From contig JAGQUE010000376.1 of the NCBI GenBank assembly GCA_020438665.1, forward strand, positions 1 through 7,731: a stretch of DNA of 7,731 nucleotides. Reading direction: 5' to 3'. The position numbers were made by a program, and so were the translations under genes. This document shows, piece by piece, positions 1-5,716 of the stretch; position 1 is the stretch's first letter; each line of letters opens with the position of its first letter. Under the pieces are notes generated by a model. The model saw only the letters and a list, made by a program, of their open reading frames with translations. It did not search any database and had not been told where the DNA came from. This DNA is from Nocardioidaceae bacterium. GTDB taxonomy: Bacteria; Actinomycetota; Actinomycetes; Propionibacteriales; Nocardioidaceae.

Positions 1-1
1 C

Positions 2-871
2 ACCGAGGCCGAGATCGACCAGATCGTCGCCGGCCTCGCCGCCCAGGCCGGAATGCGGACCCTTCTCATCGACCTCGACTCCCAAGCCAACCTCGGATTC
101 GACCTGGGCTACGCCGACAGCGAGAACGCAGACGGCGGCGCACACATGGTCCAGACCCTCGTCGCCAAGGGCACCCTGACGCCCGTCTTGACCAACGTCC
201 GACCCAACCTGGACGTCATCCCCGGTGGCAGCGAGCTCGACGACCTCGAGGAGCTCGTCCTCGCCCGGCAGCGCCGCGGCCAAGAGGGCCGCACCATGCT
301 GCGCGACGCCCTGCTCGGCATCGTCGACGACTACGAACTGATCATCATCGACACACCGCCCTCACGCCGCTCAGCACTCGTGCTGCTGGCTCTCGCGGCG
401 GCGCGCTGGATCGTCATCCCCACCAAGTCCGACCGTGCCAGCATCAAGGGACTCAGCGTCCTGGCCGAGCAGGTGGTCGGGATCCGCGAGGTCAATCCCG
501 ACATCGACGTCCTCGGCGCAGTCCTCTTCGGAATGGGCACCGCCGCAAGCGTCCGTCGCCGGTTCGCGGCCGAGGACGTACGAAACGTGCTCGGCGACTC
601 CGAACTGCTGTTCCAGTCGATCATCCGTCATGCAGAGGCCGCCGCTGACGATGCTCGCGAGAAGGGCAAGCTGGTCTACGAGCTCGCAGAGGTCGTCCAC
701 AGCGCCGAGCCCTATTGGAAGGCGCTCAAGGAAGGCCGCAGCCCCACCCGCGTCGCCGGATCGGCCCCCGCCCTCGCGGAGGACTACGTCCTCCTCACCG
801 ACGAACTCCTCAAGCGCATCGGCGCCGCCGAAGAAGCTGAGGCCAACGAGACCGAGGCGGCCCTGGCATGA
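2..871 (+). CDS. parA: ParA-family partition ATPase, 5' partial
   Basis: Deviant-Walker ATPase of the ParA/MinD class, which binds nucleoid DNA and moves a plasmid or chromosome region through its centromere-binding partner. The frame is open to the left edge, so the ATG at 53 is internal: the 17 codons before it, ending in a helix of the type AGLAAQAG, belong to the usual ParA N-terminal helix. Visible signatures are the A' strand LLIDLDSQANLG (about 62-97), the Walker B strand LIIIDTPPS (about 338-364), the following PTKSDRASIKGL segment (about 419-454) and a C-terminal DAREKGKLVYEL helix (about 649-684). The P-loop KGGVGKT is not in the window and should lie just left of base 1. The stop overlaps the next start as ATGA, so the RHH protein is translationally coupled. 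Family assignment is firm; whether it serves a plasmid or an integrated element is not known. Confidence 0.93.
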   Translation, partial: TEAEIDQIVAGLAAQAGMRTLLIDLDSQANLGFDLGYADSENADGGAHMVQTLVAKGTLTPVLTNVRPNLDVIPGGSELDDLEELVLARQRRGQEGRTMLRDALLGIVDDYELIIIDTPPSRRSALVLLALAAARWIVIPTKSDRASIKGLSVLAEQVVGIREVNPDIDVLGAVLFGMGTAASVRRRFAAEDVRNVLGDSELLFQSIIRHAEAAADDAREKGKLVYELAEVVHSAEPYWKALKEGRSPTRVAGSAPALAEDYVLLTDELLKRIGAAEEAEANETEAALA

Positions 872-1464
872 GTGAAGAGCGTGCCCCCATGAAGCCCGCC
901 CTCGGGCTGGTCAAGGATCGCCTCAACCCGCTCCCGCCGCGCCGGAACACGACACAGGCGCCTCGCCTGAGCCCTGCCCTCGAGGAAGCCCTGGCCGACG
1001 ACCCTGCGGAGACAGTGGTCCAGCCCGACGAGACCAGCGAGAAGCCGGCCGTCAGCCCCAGGCCGGATCGGAAGCCGAAGAAGGCGCCGCGCGCCAAGCC
1101 CTCCGAGACCACCGGAGGGATGAAGCGCACCACGCTCAGCCTCCCGCAAGAGCTGGTGGATCAGCTGGCCGAGCGTCGCAAGAGCAACCCGAAGATCTCC
1201 CAGGTGCAGCTCATTCTGAATAGCCTGGCCGACACCCGGCACCAGCTGAAGGAGCTCGTCGCGGCCGACAACGCCGGCGCAGAGGGAAACGACCTGTTCC
1301 CGGTGGCCAGCGCAACACGGACCGTGGTCGAACGGCGCACGACGATCAGCTTCGACACTGCCGAGCAGAACATGAAGATCATCGACGAGCTGGTCGAGAG
1401 CAGCGGCGCCAGCACCCGGAGCCAGCTCATCCGCGTCGCGCTCCGCCATGTCCTGAACTCCTGA
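868..1464 (+). CDS. Tandem ribbon-helix-helix DNA-binding protein, ParB-like partner of ParA
   Basis: A 198-residue protein whose ATG overlaps the parA stop (ATGA). By position it is the centromere-binding adaptor of the cassette; such proteins usually also repress their own operon. Residues 1-84 form a Pro/Lys/Arg/Glu-rich, probably disordered tail, where partners of this class often carry the ParA-stimulating basic residues. Two RHH motifs follow. The first covers residues 85-125: strand MKRTTLSLP, helix ELVDQLAERR, turn KIS, helix QVQLILNSL. The second covers about 155-198: strand ERRTTISFD, helix AEQNMKIIDELVES, turn GAST, helix RSQLIRVALRHVL. The matching strands R-T-T-[LI]-S-[LF] show an internal duplication, so one chain could fold as a pseudo-dimer. 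Most RHH partition proteins carry one motif per chain. The RHH reading is strong; the ParB-like role is inferred from the neighbour. Its last 300 bp lie antisense to the methyltransferase frame. Confidence 0.85.
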   Translation: MSEERAPMKPALGLVKDRLNPLPPRRNTTQAPRLSPALEEALADDPAETVVQPDETSEKPAVSPRPDRKPKKAPRAKPSETTGGMKRTTLSLPQELVDQLAERRKSNPKISQVQLILNSLADTRHQLKELVAADNAGAEGNDLFPVASATRTVVERRTTISFDTAEQNMKIIDELVESSGASTRSQLIRVALRHVLNS

Positions 1465-2056
1465 CCGCCGCGGCGAGACGAGGCCCATGATCCGAGCGGG
1501 AGGTCCACGTACGTGGACGGCGCCGGGTTGCGCAGGTCGAGTCCAGTGCCCAACTGACGGGCATGACGTAGATCGGCGTTCCAGCCGATCAGTGCGGACG
1601 GATGCGATGCGGCGACCTGGCGTCCGTTGGCGCGAGGGATGCCGAACTTCACGCGGCCGCGGATGAACAGCAGCGACGTCGCGGAGCACATCGCTTCATG
1701 CCAGATGCGGGTGTCGGTGTGTGCGGGGATGAGCAGCACCACCCGGGAGCCGGCGGCGCCGGCCTCGGCGCAGCGACGCACCCAACGCACGCGCGCCTCC
1801 CCGTAGGGCGGGTTGCAGAAGATCGTGGAAGCCTGCCAGGGCAGGGCGGCGCCATCGTCAGGCAGCGCGTAGAACTGGTCCGCGCCGACGGGGTTGTCTC
1901 TGGTGGTGCACGGGTCGAGCTCGATCCGCCCGCCCAGCGCAGCACGGACCGGGTCCAGCACATACTGCGGTGTCAGGTGGACCTGTTCGGCCGCGTGCCC
2001 AGGGCGGCGTCGCAACACGTTGTCGAACCGGAACAGCCATCACTCGGCGACGTCAT
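1161..2056 (-). CDS. Phage-type DNA N6-adenine methyltransferase (Dam family), frame broken near its start
   Basis: Transfers a methyl group from S-adenosylmethionine to adenine in DNA; phages and plasmids use such enzymes to modify their own DNA. Counting from the in-frame GTG at 2018, one sees HLTPQYVLDPVRAAL (14-28), LDPC (34-37, cofactor side), the catalytic FCNPPYG (67-73), the family signature VVLLIPAHTDTRIWHEAM (93-110), GRVKFGIPRANG (about 121-132) and HPSALIGWN (about 140-148). The GTG has no ribosome-binding site. A near-perfect one (GGAGGAGG) precedes an ATG at 2056 in another frame. Reading five codons from that ATG, then adding one base near 2041, joins smoothly to WLFRFDNVLRRR, so I give 2056 as the start and treat the gene as frameshifted. 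Upstream in the second frame is a TGA at 2042-2040. The recognisable domain ends about base 1465, but the frame stays open to 1161 across the RHH gene, so the true 3' end is uncertain. Family call is strong; target sequence and activity are unknown. Confidence 0.8.
1503..1518. repeat. Perfect 16-bp palindrome near the tail-to-tail gene boundary
   Basis: GTCCACGTACGTGGAC equals its own reverse complement. It starts 38 bp after the RHH stop and lies inside the C-terminal methyltransferase codons (T-Y-V-D). It could be a binding site for a dimeric regulator, for instance the adjacent RHH protein, or a chance product of GC-rich coding sequence. It does not match the chromosomal parS consensus, and without a loop it is a poor terminator. 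Confidence 0.5.
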
Positions 2057-2065
2057 CTCGGCACA

Positions 2066-2073
2066 CCTCCTCC
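2066..2073 (-). promoter_or_regulatory. Strong ribosome-binding site of the methyltransferase gene
   Basis: On the minus strand this reads GGAGGAGG, continuing as AGGAGGTG, nearly the full complement of the 16S rRNA tail, nine bases before the ATG at 2056. It lies in the 25-bp gap after the stop of the 145-residue gene. Its quality is the main reason to place the methyltransferase start at 2056 rather than at the unsupported GTG at 2018. Confidence 0.75.
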
Positions 2074-2081
2074 GATCAGCA

Positions 2082-2519
2082 TCAGCGGGCCGGGGTCCGG
2101 TTGGCCGGGGTAGCGGTGGACGGGGGAGTGGGTAGTGACACCGACGCGGCCCGTGCCGACAGTGCTGCGGCCTGCAGGGCAGCCGAGGGCTGGCTCCGCC
2201 CGGTCGGGCCGCCGGGCAGCGGCTGGCCGGCCGGGCTGGCGACGCGCTCATCGAACATCGCGGTGTCGGCGCGGGTGCCCATCGCCAGCGGCACCAGGGC
2301 CCCGGATTCGGCGCGCACCGCATCCCAGGCCGCCAGCCGGTCGGCCGGCGTCTGGCTGCGCTGCAGCGGCATGACCCGGTACTCCCGCCGCAGGTGCAGC
2401 AACGCGTCCGCGGCCGCCCGATGCCCCACTGCGGCTGCGGTCTCGCGGGCGACCAGGCGGACGTGAGCGACCGCCGCCGTCGGGTCGGTCAACCAGGACG
2501 GCTCCTCGCACCGGCTCAT
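2082..2519 (-). CDS. Hypothetical protein, 145 residues
   Basis: I do not recognise this family. I chose the ATG at 2519 (MSRCEEPSWL) because AAGGGGG stands at the right distance upstream. A GTG at 2534, which would overlap the preceding stop as GTGA, is the alternative. Residues 1 to about 100 look helical and soluble, rich in Ala, Arg and Glu (AHVRLVARETAAAVGHRAAADALLHLRREYRV and similar stretches, shown here only by their ends: AHVRL to REYRV). The last 45 residues are Ala/Pro/Ser/Thr-rich and probably disordered. There is no signal peptide, membrane segment or catalytic motif. It lies between the upstream broken orphan (overlap or an 11-bp gap, depending on the start) and the methyltransferase (25-bp gap), so it is very likely co-transcribed with both. 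Codon bias supports it as a real gene; its function is unknown. Confidence 0.7.
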   Translation of the reverse strand: MSRCEEPSWLTDPTAAVAHVRLVARETAAAVGHRAAADALLHLRREYRVMPLQRSQTPADRLAAWDAVRAESGALVPLAMGTRADTAMFDERVASPAGQPLPGGPTGRSQPSAALQAAALSARAASVSLPTPPSTATPANRTPAR

Positions 2520-2530
2520 AGTGGCCCCCT

Positions 2531-3414
2531 TCACCGTCCGGGTCCGGTCGGCGGCTCGGAAGCTGGCGGTGCGACGGTCGGGGATTCGCCCGTTGCAGTT
2601 GCCGGTTGCAGCATCGAGTGCTGGAGCGCGGCCCCCGTGAACGTGGATGTTCCCGCCATGGATGCGTCGGCCGGACTCGCCTGGCCAGTCACCTCAGCCA
2701 GCAACGCGATGGCGCGGTCGGCCAGATCGCAGCCAGCGTCATCGCTGTCGTGCCAGTCCGAGGAGGCAGGGAAGTCGCCGCTCGCCTCGCCTGCGGCAAG
2801 CGCCGACCTATGTGCCCGCCACTCGCCATGTTCGGCGAGCAGGTCGTAGGTGGCGCGGACCTGGTCGACCGTCGGCCCGTCGACGCTCCTACCGAGCGCG
2901 GCGGCCAGCATCGGCAGCAACTCCGCTGCGGTGGGGAGTCGAACGTGCTCGGCCTCGCGGTGCTGTCGGTCCCAGTCGGGCCGTGCGCCGGGAGGGTGGC
3001 CTTCGTAGGGGCAGTAGTGGCCGTCGTCGACGCCGTCGAGCGGGAAACCGTCGACGCTCACCCCTGAGACGACCCACCGGCCGGCACCGCCGGGACCGCC
3101 GTTGGTCTCGGCGACATAGACCGAGCCGAAGGTGGGACCGGCGTAGGTGCCGCCCTTGTCGAGGGCGAGGAAGACGGCGGAGGTGTCGCTGGTCCAGCCG
3201 GTCACCGTGCCGTACTCGGCGCGGCCGTCGCCGGTGCGGCGGTAGACACGGGTGCCGGCCGGTGCACAGTCCGGGGAGGGCGACCACGGGTCGAGCGACG
3301 GGGTCCTCGAGGTGGAGGTGTGTGGTTCTCGATCCGGTGCGGGTCCTCGGGCGAGTCGACCCACGCCGAGCGGTCGCCAGGGATCCACGCGGCGTCGTCG
3401 TTGTTCTGGTTCAT
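2531..3414 (-). CDS. Hypothetical protein, about 293 residues, interrupted by an apparent frameshift
   Basis: Not a family I recognise. The likely start is the ATG at 3414 (MNQNNDDAAWIPGDRSAW), with GGAAGC a few bases upstream. That frame has G/C-rich third positions and an acidic composition through PEDPHRIENH, then turns into out-of-frame-like sequence at about 3325. The continuation is one frame over (SLDPWSPSPDCAPAGTRVY) to the TGA at 2533. The break coincides with a GT repeat on the plus strand (3318-3324): losing two bases there, or adding one, makes one protein. The second frame also opens upstream to a TTG at 3538, but that part is Arg-rich and unlike real protein. After the break comes a small beta-rich stretch (GTRVYRRTGDGRAEYGTVTG to VYVAETNGG), a Cys/His/Pro stretch (HYCPYEGHPP) and a helical half with an acidic cluster SSDWHDSDDAGCD. 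The stop overlaps a possible GTG start of the next gene. Confidence 0.65.
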
Positions 3415-3509
3415 CGGATCGCTTCCGCTCTGTGTTGGTGGTGTGCTCGGCCCCGCAGGTACACCTCCCGCTCGGAGAGGCACGGGATTGTGGGTGCCCT
3501 TCGCCGCAT
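3411..3509 (-). CDS. Possible very small ORF, 32 residues
   Basis: A short frame from an ATG at 3509 whose stop overlaps the start of the next gene as ATGA, the arrangement expected for translational coupling. From the PCLSEREVYLRGRA stretch onward the third codon positions contain no T and are mainly G or C, and the peptide is charged and helical-looking. No ribosome-binding site precedes the ATG. The first codons look out of frame, and a TTG-started frame from 3538 (LGPVNADRSCGEGHP) has better codon bias at the front. A single gene of about 42 residues broken by one base near 3475 is therefore possible. No function can be proposed, and chance remains a real alternative. Confidence 0.3.
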   Translation of the reverse strand: MRRRAPTIPCLSEREVYLRGRAHHQHRAEAIR

Positions 3510-3537
3510 GACCGGTCGGCGTTGACGGGGCCGAGCA
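3444..3537. repeat. 12-bp perfect inverted repeat with 70-bp spacer
   Basis: TGCTCGGCCCCG at 3444-3455 and its exact reverse complement at 3526-3537 flank the short region between the 469-residue gene and the next orphan. On the minus-strand transcript the arms could pair to close off the small ORF region, starting seven bases after the preceding stop. There is no T tract. It could be a structured mRNA element, a relic of recombination, or chance at this base composition. Confidence 0.4.
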
Positions 3538-3543
3538 AGGTCT

Positions 3544-4953
3544 CTAGAAGGCCGGGGCGCTGTAGGTGGCTCTCCTGGCCGCCGGGAACGGGCTCGGCGG
3601 GTGTGCCGGAGCGGCGGGACTCAGATTCAGCGTCTGCTGGAGGACCGCGCGCTGGAGCGGGTTGCTCAGTCGTGTCACGGGCTCGTCGGGCGCGGGCATG
3701 TTGACCAGGTCGGTCAGCGTGGTCTCGATCGGGGAACGTCGGGCGACCCGGGCTGGGCCGTCGGGTCGGCGCGGGTCGGCGTCGACCAGGTTGCTGTTGT
3801 TGCGCAGCAGCTCGCGGCGCAGGGCCTTGCCCAGGTTGTGGGTGACCTCGTGGGTCGCCTTGGCCAGGTCGACCATCTGGGTGGGCTGGAGCCGGATCGC
3901 CACCCCGCGGTCATCCATCCGCACCACGGCGGTCGTGAGCTCGCTTTGCTGCCAGAAGGTGCGCTTGTTGGGATTCGGGCCGTCGGCGACGTCGGCGAGG
4001 TACCTGATCCGGGGTTGGAGCTCCTGGAGGACCTCGGCCCGGTCGGTGAAGAACGTCGCCAAGTGCCTGGTCTTGGGTGAGGCCTCGGCGGCCTCGGCGA
4101 AGACCCGGCACAGGTAGAGCTGGCTGGCAGTGACCTGCCGGGCCGCGTCGGAGGTGATCTCGGGGTCGTTGTCGAAGAACACGTCGTGGGCGTTGACCGG
4201 CTTCAAGAACCGCGCCAGCCGCCGCTGGGCGGCCGCGAGATCCTCGGGTCCACCCACCAGGGTGACCGGCTGGAGCACGGTCGTGGGTTCGACCTGCCGC
4301 TGCCGCGGCGTTGCTTCCTCGGGGATTGCGGTGGTGGCCTGCCAGGTGGCCACCCGGGCGGTCTGGGAGAGCACCATCCTCTTCTCGTCCAAGCCCATGG
4401 CGTACTCGGGTCGCTGGTGATCGTTGAGGAGCCCGACCTCCTCGAGGCGAGAGTCGAGCACCAGCACCGCCTCCAGCGCGACCGCGACGTCCCGCATCAC
4501 CCACCAGCCGGCACCGGGATCGGTGCGCCACGGCTGCTCGGCGGCCGTCGACAGTGCGTGGGAGCCAGCGAGCAGCTCGAGCGCGGCCGCGCGCCACGTC
4601 TCGACGATCTCGTCCGGGGACTGAGGGGTCAGCGTCTCGGTCGGGGGCCGGCGCTCATCAAGAGGCAACGTCGGCAGGGCGAAAGCGATGTTGTCGACCA
4701 GGCTGGCCAGCTTCTGGTCCAGGCCCGCCAGCACCGGCTTCGGCGTCCTCGCCGGGAGGTGGTCGGCCGGGGGATACAGGTCGTCTTGGCCGAGGTCGTA
4801 GAGCCGCTGCCGCAGTGCGTCGACCACGGCCTCGCGGCAATGCAACAGCTGGTCGACCGCCTCAGGGTCCGAGGGGATCTCGTCGGTGCGGATCAAGACG
4901 TTGAGCGCCTGGGCCGCATTCTCGGCGTGCTCGCCGTACGTGGTGACTGTCAT
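3544..4953 (-). CDS. Hypothetical protein, 469 residues, conjugative-element orphan
   Basis: A long, clean frame with strong codon bias, so a real gene, but not a family I can name. I prefer the ATG at 4953 (MTVTTYGEHAENAAQALN) over a GTG at 4971; neither has a clear ribosome-binding site. The protein is soluble and mostly helical, with no signal peptide or membrane segment. Residues about 1-75 and 95-200 look like helical bundles (GWWVMRDVAVALEAVLVLDS is one hydrophobic helix). A polar linker around residues 205-230 is followed by a second helical region that includes LATFFTDRAEVLQELQPRIR and VDLAKATHEVTHNLGKALRR. The C-terminal 60 residues are Pro/Ala-rich. The pair HEVTH resembles a zinc-binding HExxH, but the Glu is followed by V-T-H, so the spacing is wrong. 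It sits after the 113-residue gene and its hairpin, so it may have its own promoter. A structural role in the element's DNA handling is only a guess. Confidence 0.8.
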   Translation of the reverse strand: MTVTTYGEHAENAAQALNVLIRTDEIPSDPEAVDQLLHCREAVVDALRQRLYDLGQDDLYPPADHLPARTPKPVLAGLDQKLASLVDNIAFALPTLPLDERRPPTETLTPQSPDEIVETWRAAALELLAGSHALSTAAEQPWRTDPGAGWWVMRDVAVALEAVLVLDSRLEEVGLLNDHQRPEYAMGLDEKRMVLSQTARVATWQATTAIPEEATPRQRQVEPTTVLQPVTLVGGPEDLAAAQRRLARFLKPVNAHDVFFDNDPEITSDAARQVTASQLYLCRVFAEAAEASPKTRHLATFFTDRAEVLQELQPRIRYLADVADGPNPNKRTFWQQSELTTAVVRMDDRGVAIRLQPTQMVDLAKATHEVTHNLGKALRRELLRNNSNLVDADPRRPDGPARVARRSPIETTLTDLVNMPAPDEPVTRLSNPLQRAVLQQTLNLSPAAPAHPPSPFPAARRATYSAPAF

Positions 4954-5060
4954 CGGCGGCCACACAGCCACGACGGTCGGGGACGGATCGTGCTCATGTC
5001 GGGACTAGCAACCCGCAGGGGTCTGGATCGGACGCCGCTCGCCGAACTGATTCTGCGGAA

Positions 5061-5096
5061 CCCGCGCTCCTCCGCCGGGCTGCGGAGGGGCGCGGG
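5061..5096 (-). terminator. Strong hairpin directly after the 113-residue gene
   Basis: Arms of 15 bases (5061-5075 and 5082-5096) match at 14 positions around a 6-base loop, ending at the base adjacent to the TGA stop at 5099-5097. On the minus-strand transcript the stem starts CCCGCGC and has one C-A mismatch; on the plus strand the same position is a G-U pair. There is no U tract, as is common for actinobacterial terminators. It may end or attenuate the helicase/113-residue transcript before the 469-residue gene. Confidence 0.6.
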
Positions 5097-5438
5097 TCAG
5101 GCGACCGCGGCCAGGCCGCGGCGCAGCAGGCGCCGGGCGGCGTCGAGCCGAAGGCTGTGCTGGAGCGCGGGGGAGTCGGCGAGCAGGGCGGTGAGCCGCT
5201 GCTCGAGTTCGTCCAGACCTGCTCGCACGTCGCCGACATGGACCGGCACGTAGCCGGCGGGCCGTCGCTGGCCGAAGTCGGTGAGCTCGGCGCGAGCCAT
5301 CCCGAGGAACGGCAGCACGCTCGCGTGCTCGGACTGGTTGGATGCTCCCTCCAACGCAGCCAGCAGCGAGACCGCGTAGACGAAGTCGGGGGTCGCGTCG
5401 TACCCGTGGCACTCGACGAAGGTGGTGGTGATCGGCAT
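5097..5438 (-). CDS. Hypothetical protein, 113 residues
   Basis: A small soluble protein that I do not recognise. The start is the ATG at 5438 (MPITTTFVECHGYDATPDF), supported by GAAAGG ten bases upstream; the longer in-frame GTG at 5552 adds a low-complexity Arg/Ala leader and is rejected. The N-terminal 20 residues look like a beta strand followed by a Cys/His/Tyr loop. Then come a helix (DFVYAVSLLAALEGAS), a segment with GYVPVHVGDVRAGLDELEQR, and a final Ala/Leu/Arg-rich helix (SLRLDAARRLLRRGLAAV). There is no signal peptide, membrane segment or known motif. Its ATG overlaps a TGA (TGATG) that ends an open frame probably belonging to the helicase C terminus, so the two would be coupled. 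A strong hairpin follows the stop. Confidence 0.7.
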   Translation of the reverse strand: MPITTTFVECHGYDATPDFVYAVSLLAALEGASNQSEHASVLPFLGMARAELTDFGQRRPAGYVPVHVGDVRAGLDELEQRLTALLADSPALQHSLRLDAARRLLRRGLAAVA

Positions 5439-5716
5439 CAGTGGTGATCCTTTCGAAAGAGGCCGGGTCGCGGGACTGGCCCCGCTCCCCAGTGGAACAG
5501 ATGCAGCAGCGGCGCGACCTCTGGCGCGCCTGGGCCTGTGGGTAACTCCCACCGCGGTCGGGGCTGTGAACGCCCGGTGCTCGTCCGGGGTGGGCGGGTC
5601 ACCACGACCACCCCAGCTGCGCCGTTGCGCGGGAGAGGTCCGGGGGCGGCGATGACGGTGGGGGAGGAGGCGGGATCGCCGGCCGTGTCGCCGGCCTTGT
5701 CGTCGGCCGGGATCCG
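5438..5716 (-). pseudogene. Probable displaced C-terminal segment of the helicase protein (frameshift)
   Basis: From 5716 a second frame is open for 92 codons, with clearly stronger third-position G/C bias than the frame used by the helicase ORF here. It reads like protein (IPADDKAGDTAGDPASS, then APLLHLFHWGAGPVPRPG) and stops at a TGA overlapping the ATG of the 113-residue gene. It has no good start; the GTGs near 5610 lack a ribosome-binding site. The helicase frame turns Arg/Pro-rich at the same place (after TTPPGPNG, about 5714). Adding one base there (giving Asn-Gly-Ile-Pro) joins the two. Best read as the true helicase C terminus; an independent small gene is less likely. Confidence 0.5.
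5450..5459. repeat. 10-bp palindrome over the ribosome-binding site of the 113-residue gene
   Basis: CTTTCGAAAG is a perfect palindrome that contains the GAAAG of the ribosome-binding site. Bound by a repressor, or folded in RNA, it could hide the site, but at 10 bp this may be coincidence. I see no convincing promoter in the surrounding 160 bp. Confidence 0.3.

Noticed and set aside
1503..1518. Palindrome as a chromosomal parS site
   Set aside because: It lacks the TGTTTCACGTGAAACA pattern, and the partner protein is RHH, not a helix-turn-helix ParB.
784..1689. 301-codon minus-strand open frame across parA, the RHH gene and the methyltransferase 3' end
   Set aside because: It is a shadow of three supported genes, Arg/Gly/Leu-rich, with no start signal and no family motif.
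2647..3525. 292-codon plus-strand open frame
   Set aside because: The product is almost entirely Arg, Pro and Ser, typical of the complementary frame of a GC-rich gene, and it opposes the better-supported minus-strand genes.
3820..3860. HEVTH in the 469-residue protein as a metalloprotease HExxH
   Set aside because: The spacing is H-E-V-T-H with no third ligand nearby, and the surrounding helix looks like ordinary amphipathic sequence; a single short match is not enough.
4950..4997. 15-codon leader frame whose TGA overlaps the ATG of the 469-residue gene
   Set aside because: The ATGA overlap is suggestive, but the frame is very short, lacks a ribosome-binding site and has no regulatory codon run, so chance is the simplest explanation.
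4186..5253. 355-codon plus-strand open frame
   Set aside because: It is antisense to the 469-residue gene and crosses its start and the hairpin; composition is Gly/Arg/Leu shadow type with no ribosome-binding site.
5571..5596. Weak hairpin (CGCCCGG to CCGGGGTGGGCG) after the helicase stop at 5599
   Set aside because: The stem needs a bulge, has no T tract, and probably lies inside the true helicase C-terminal coding sequence.
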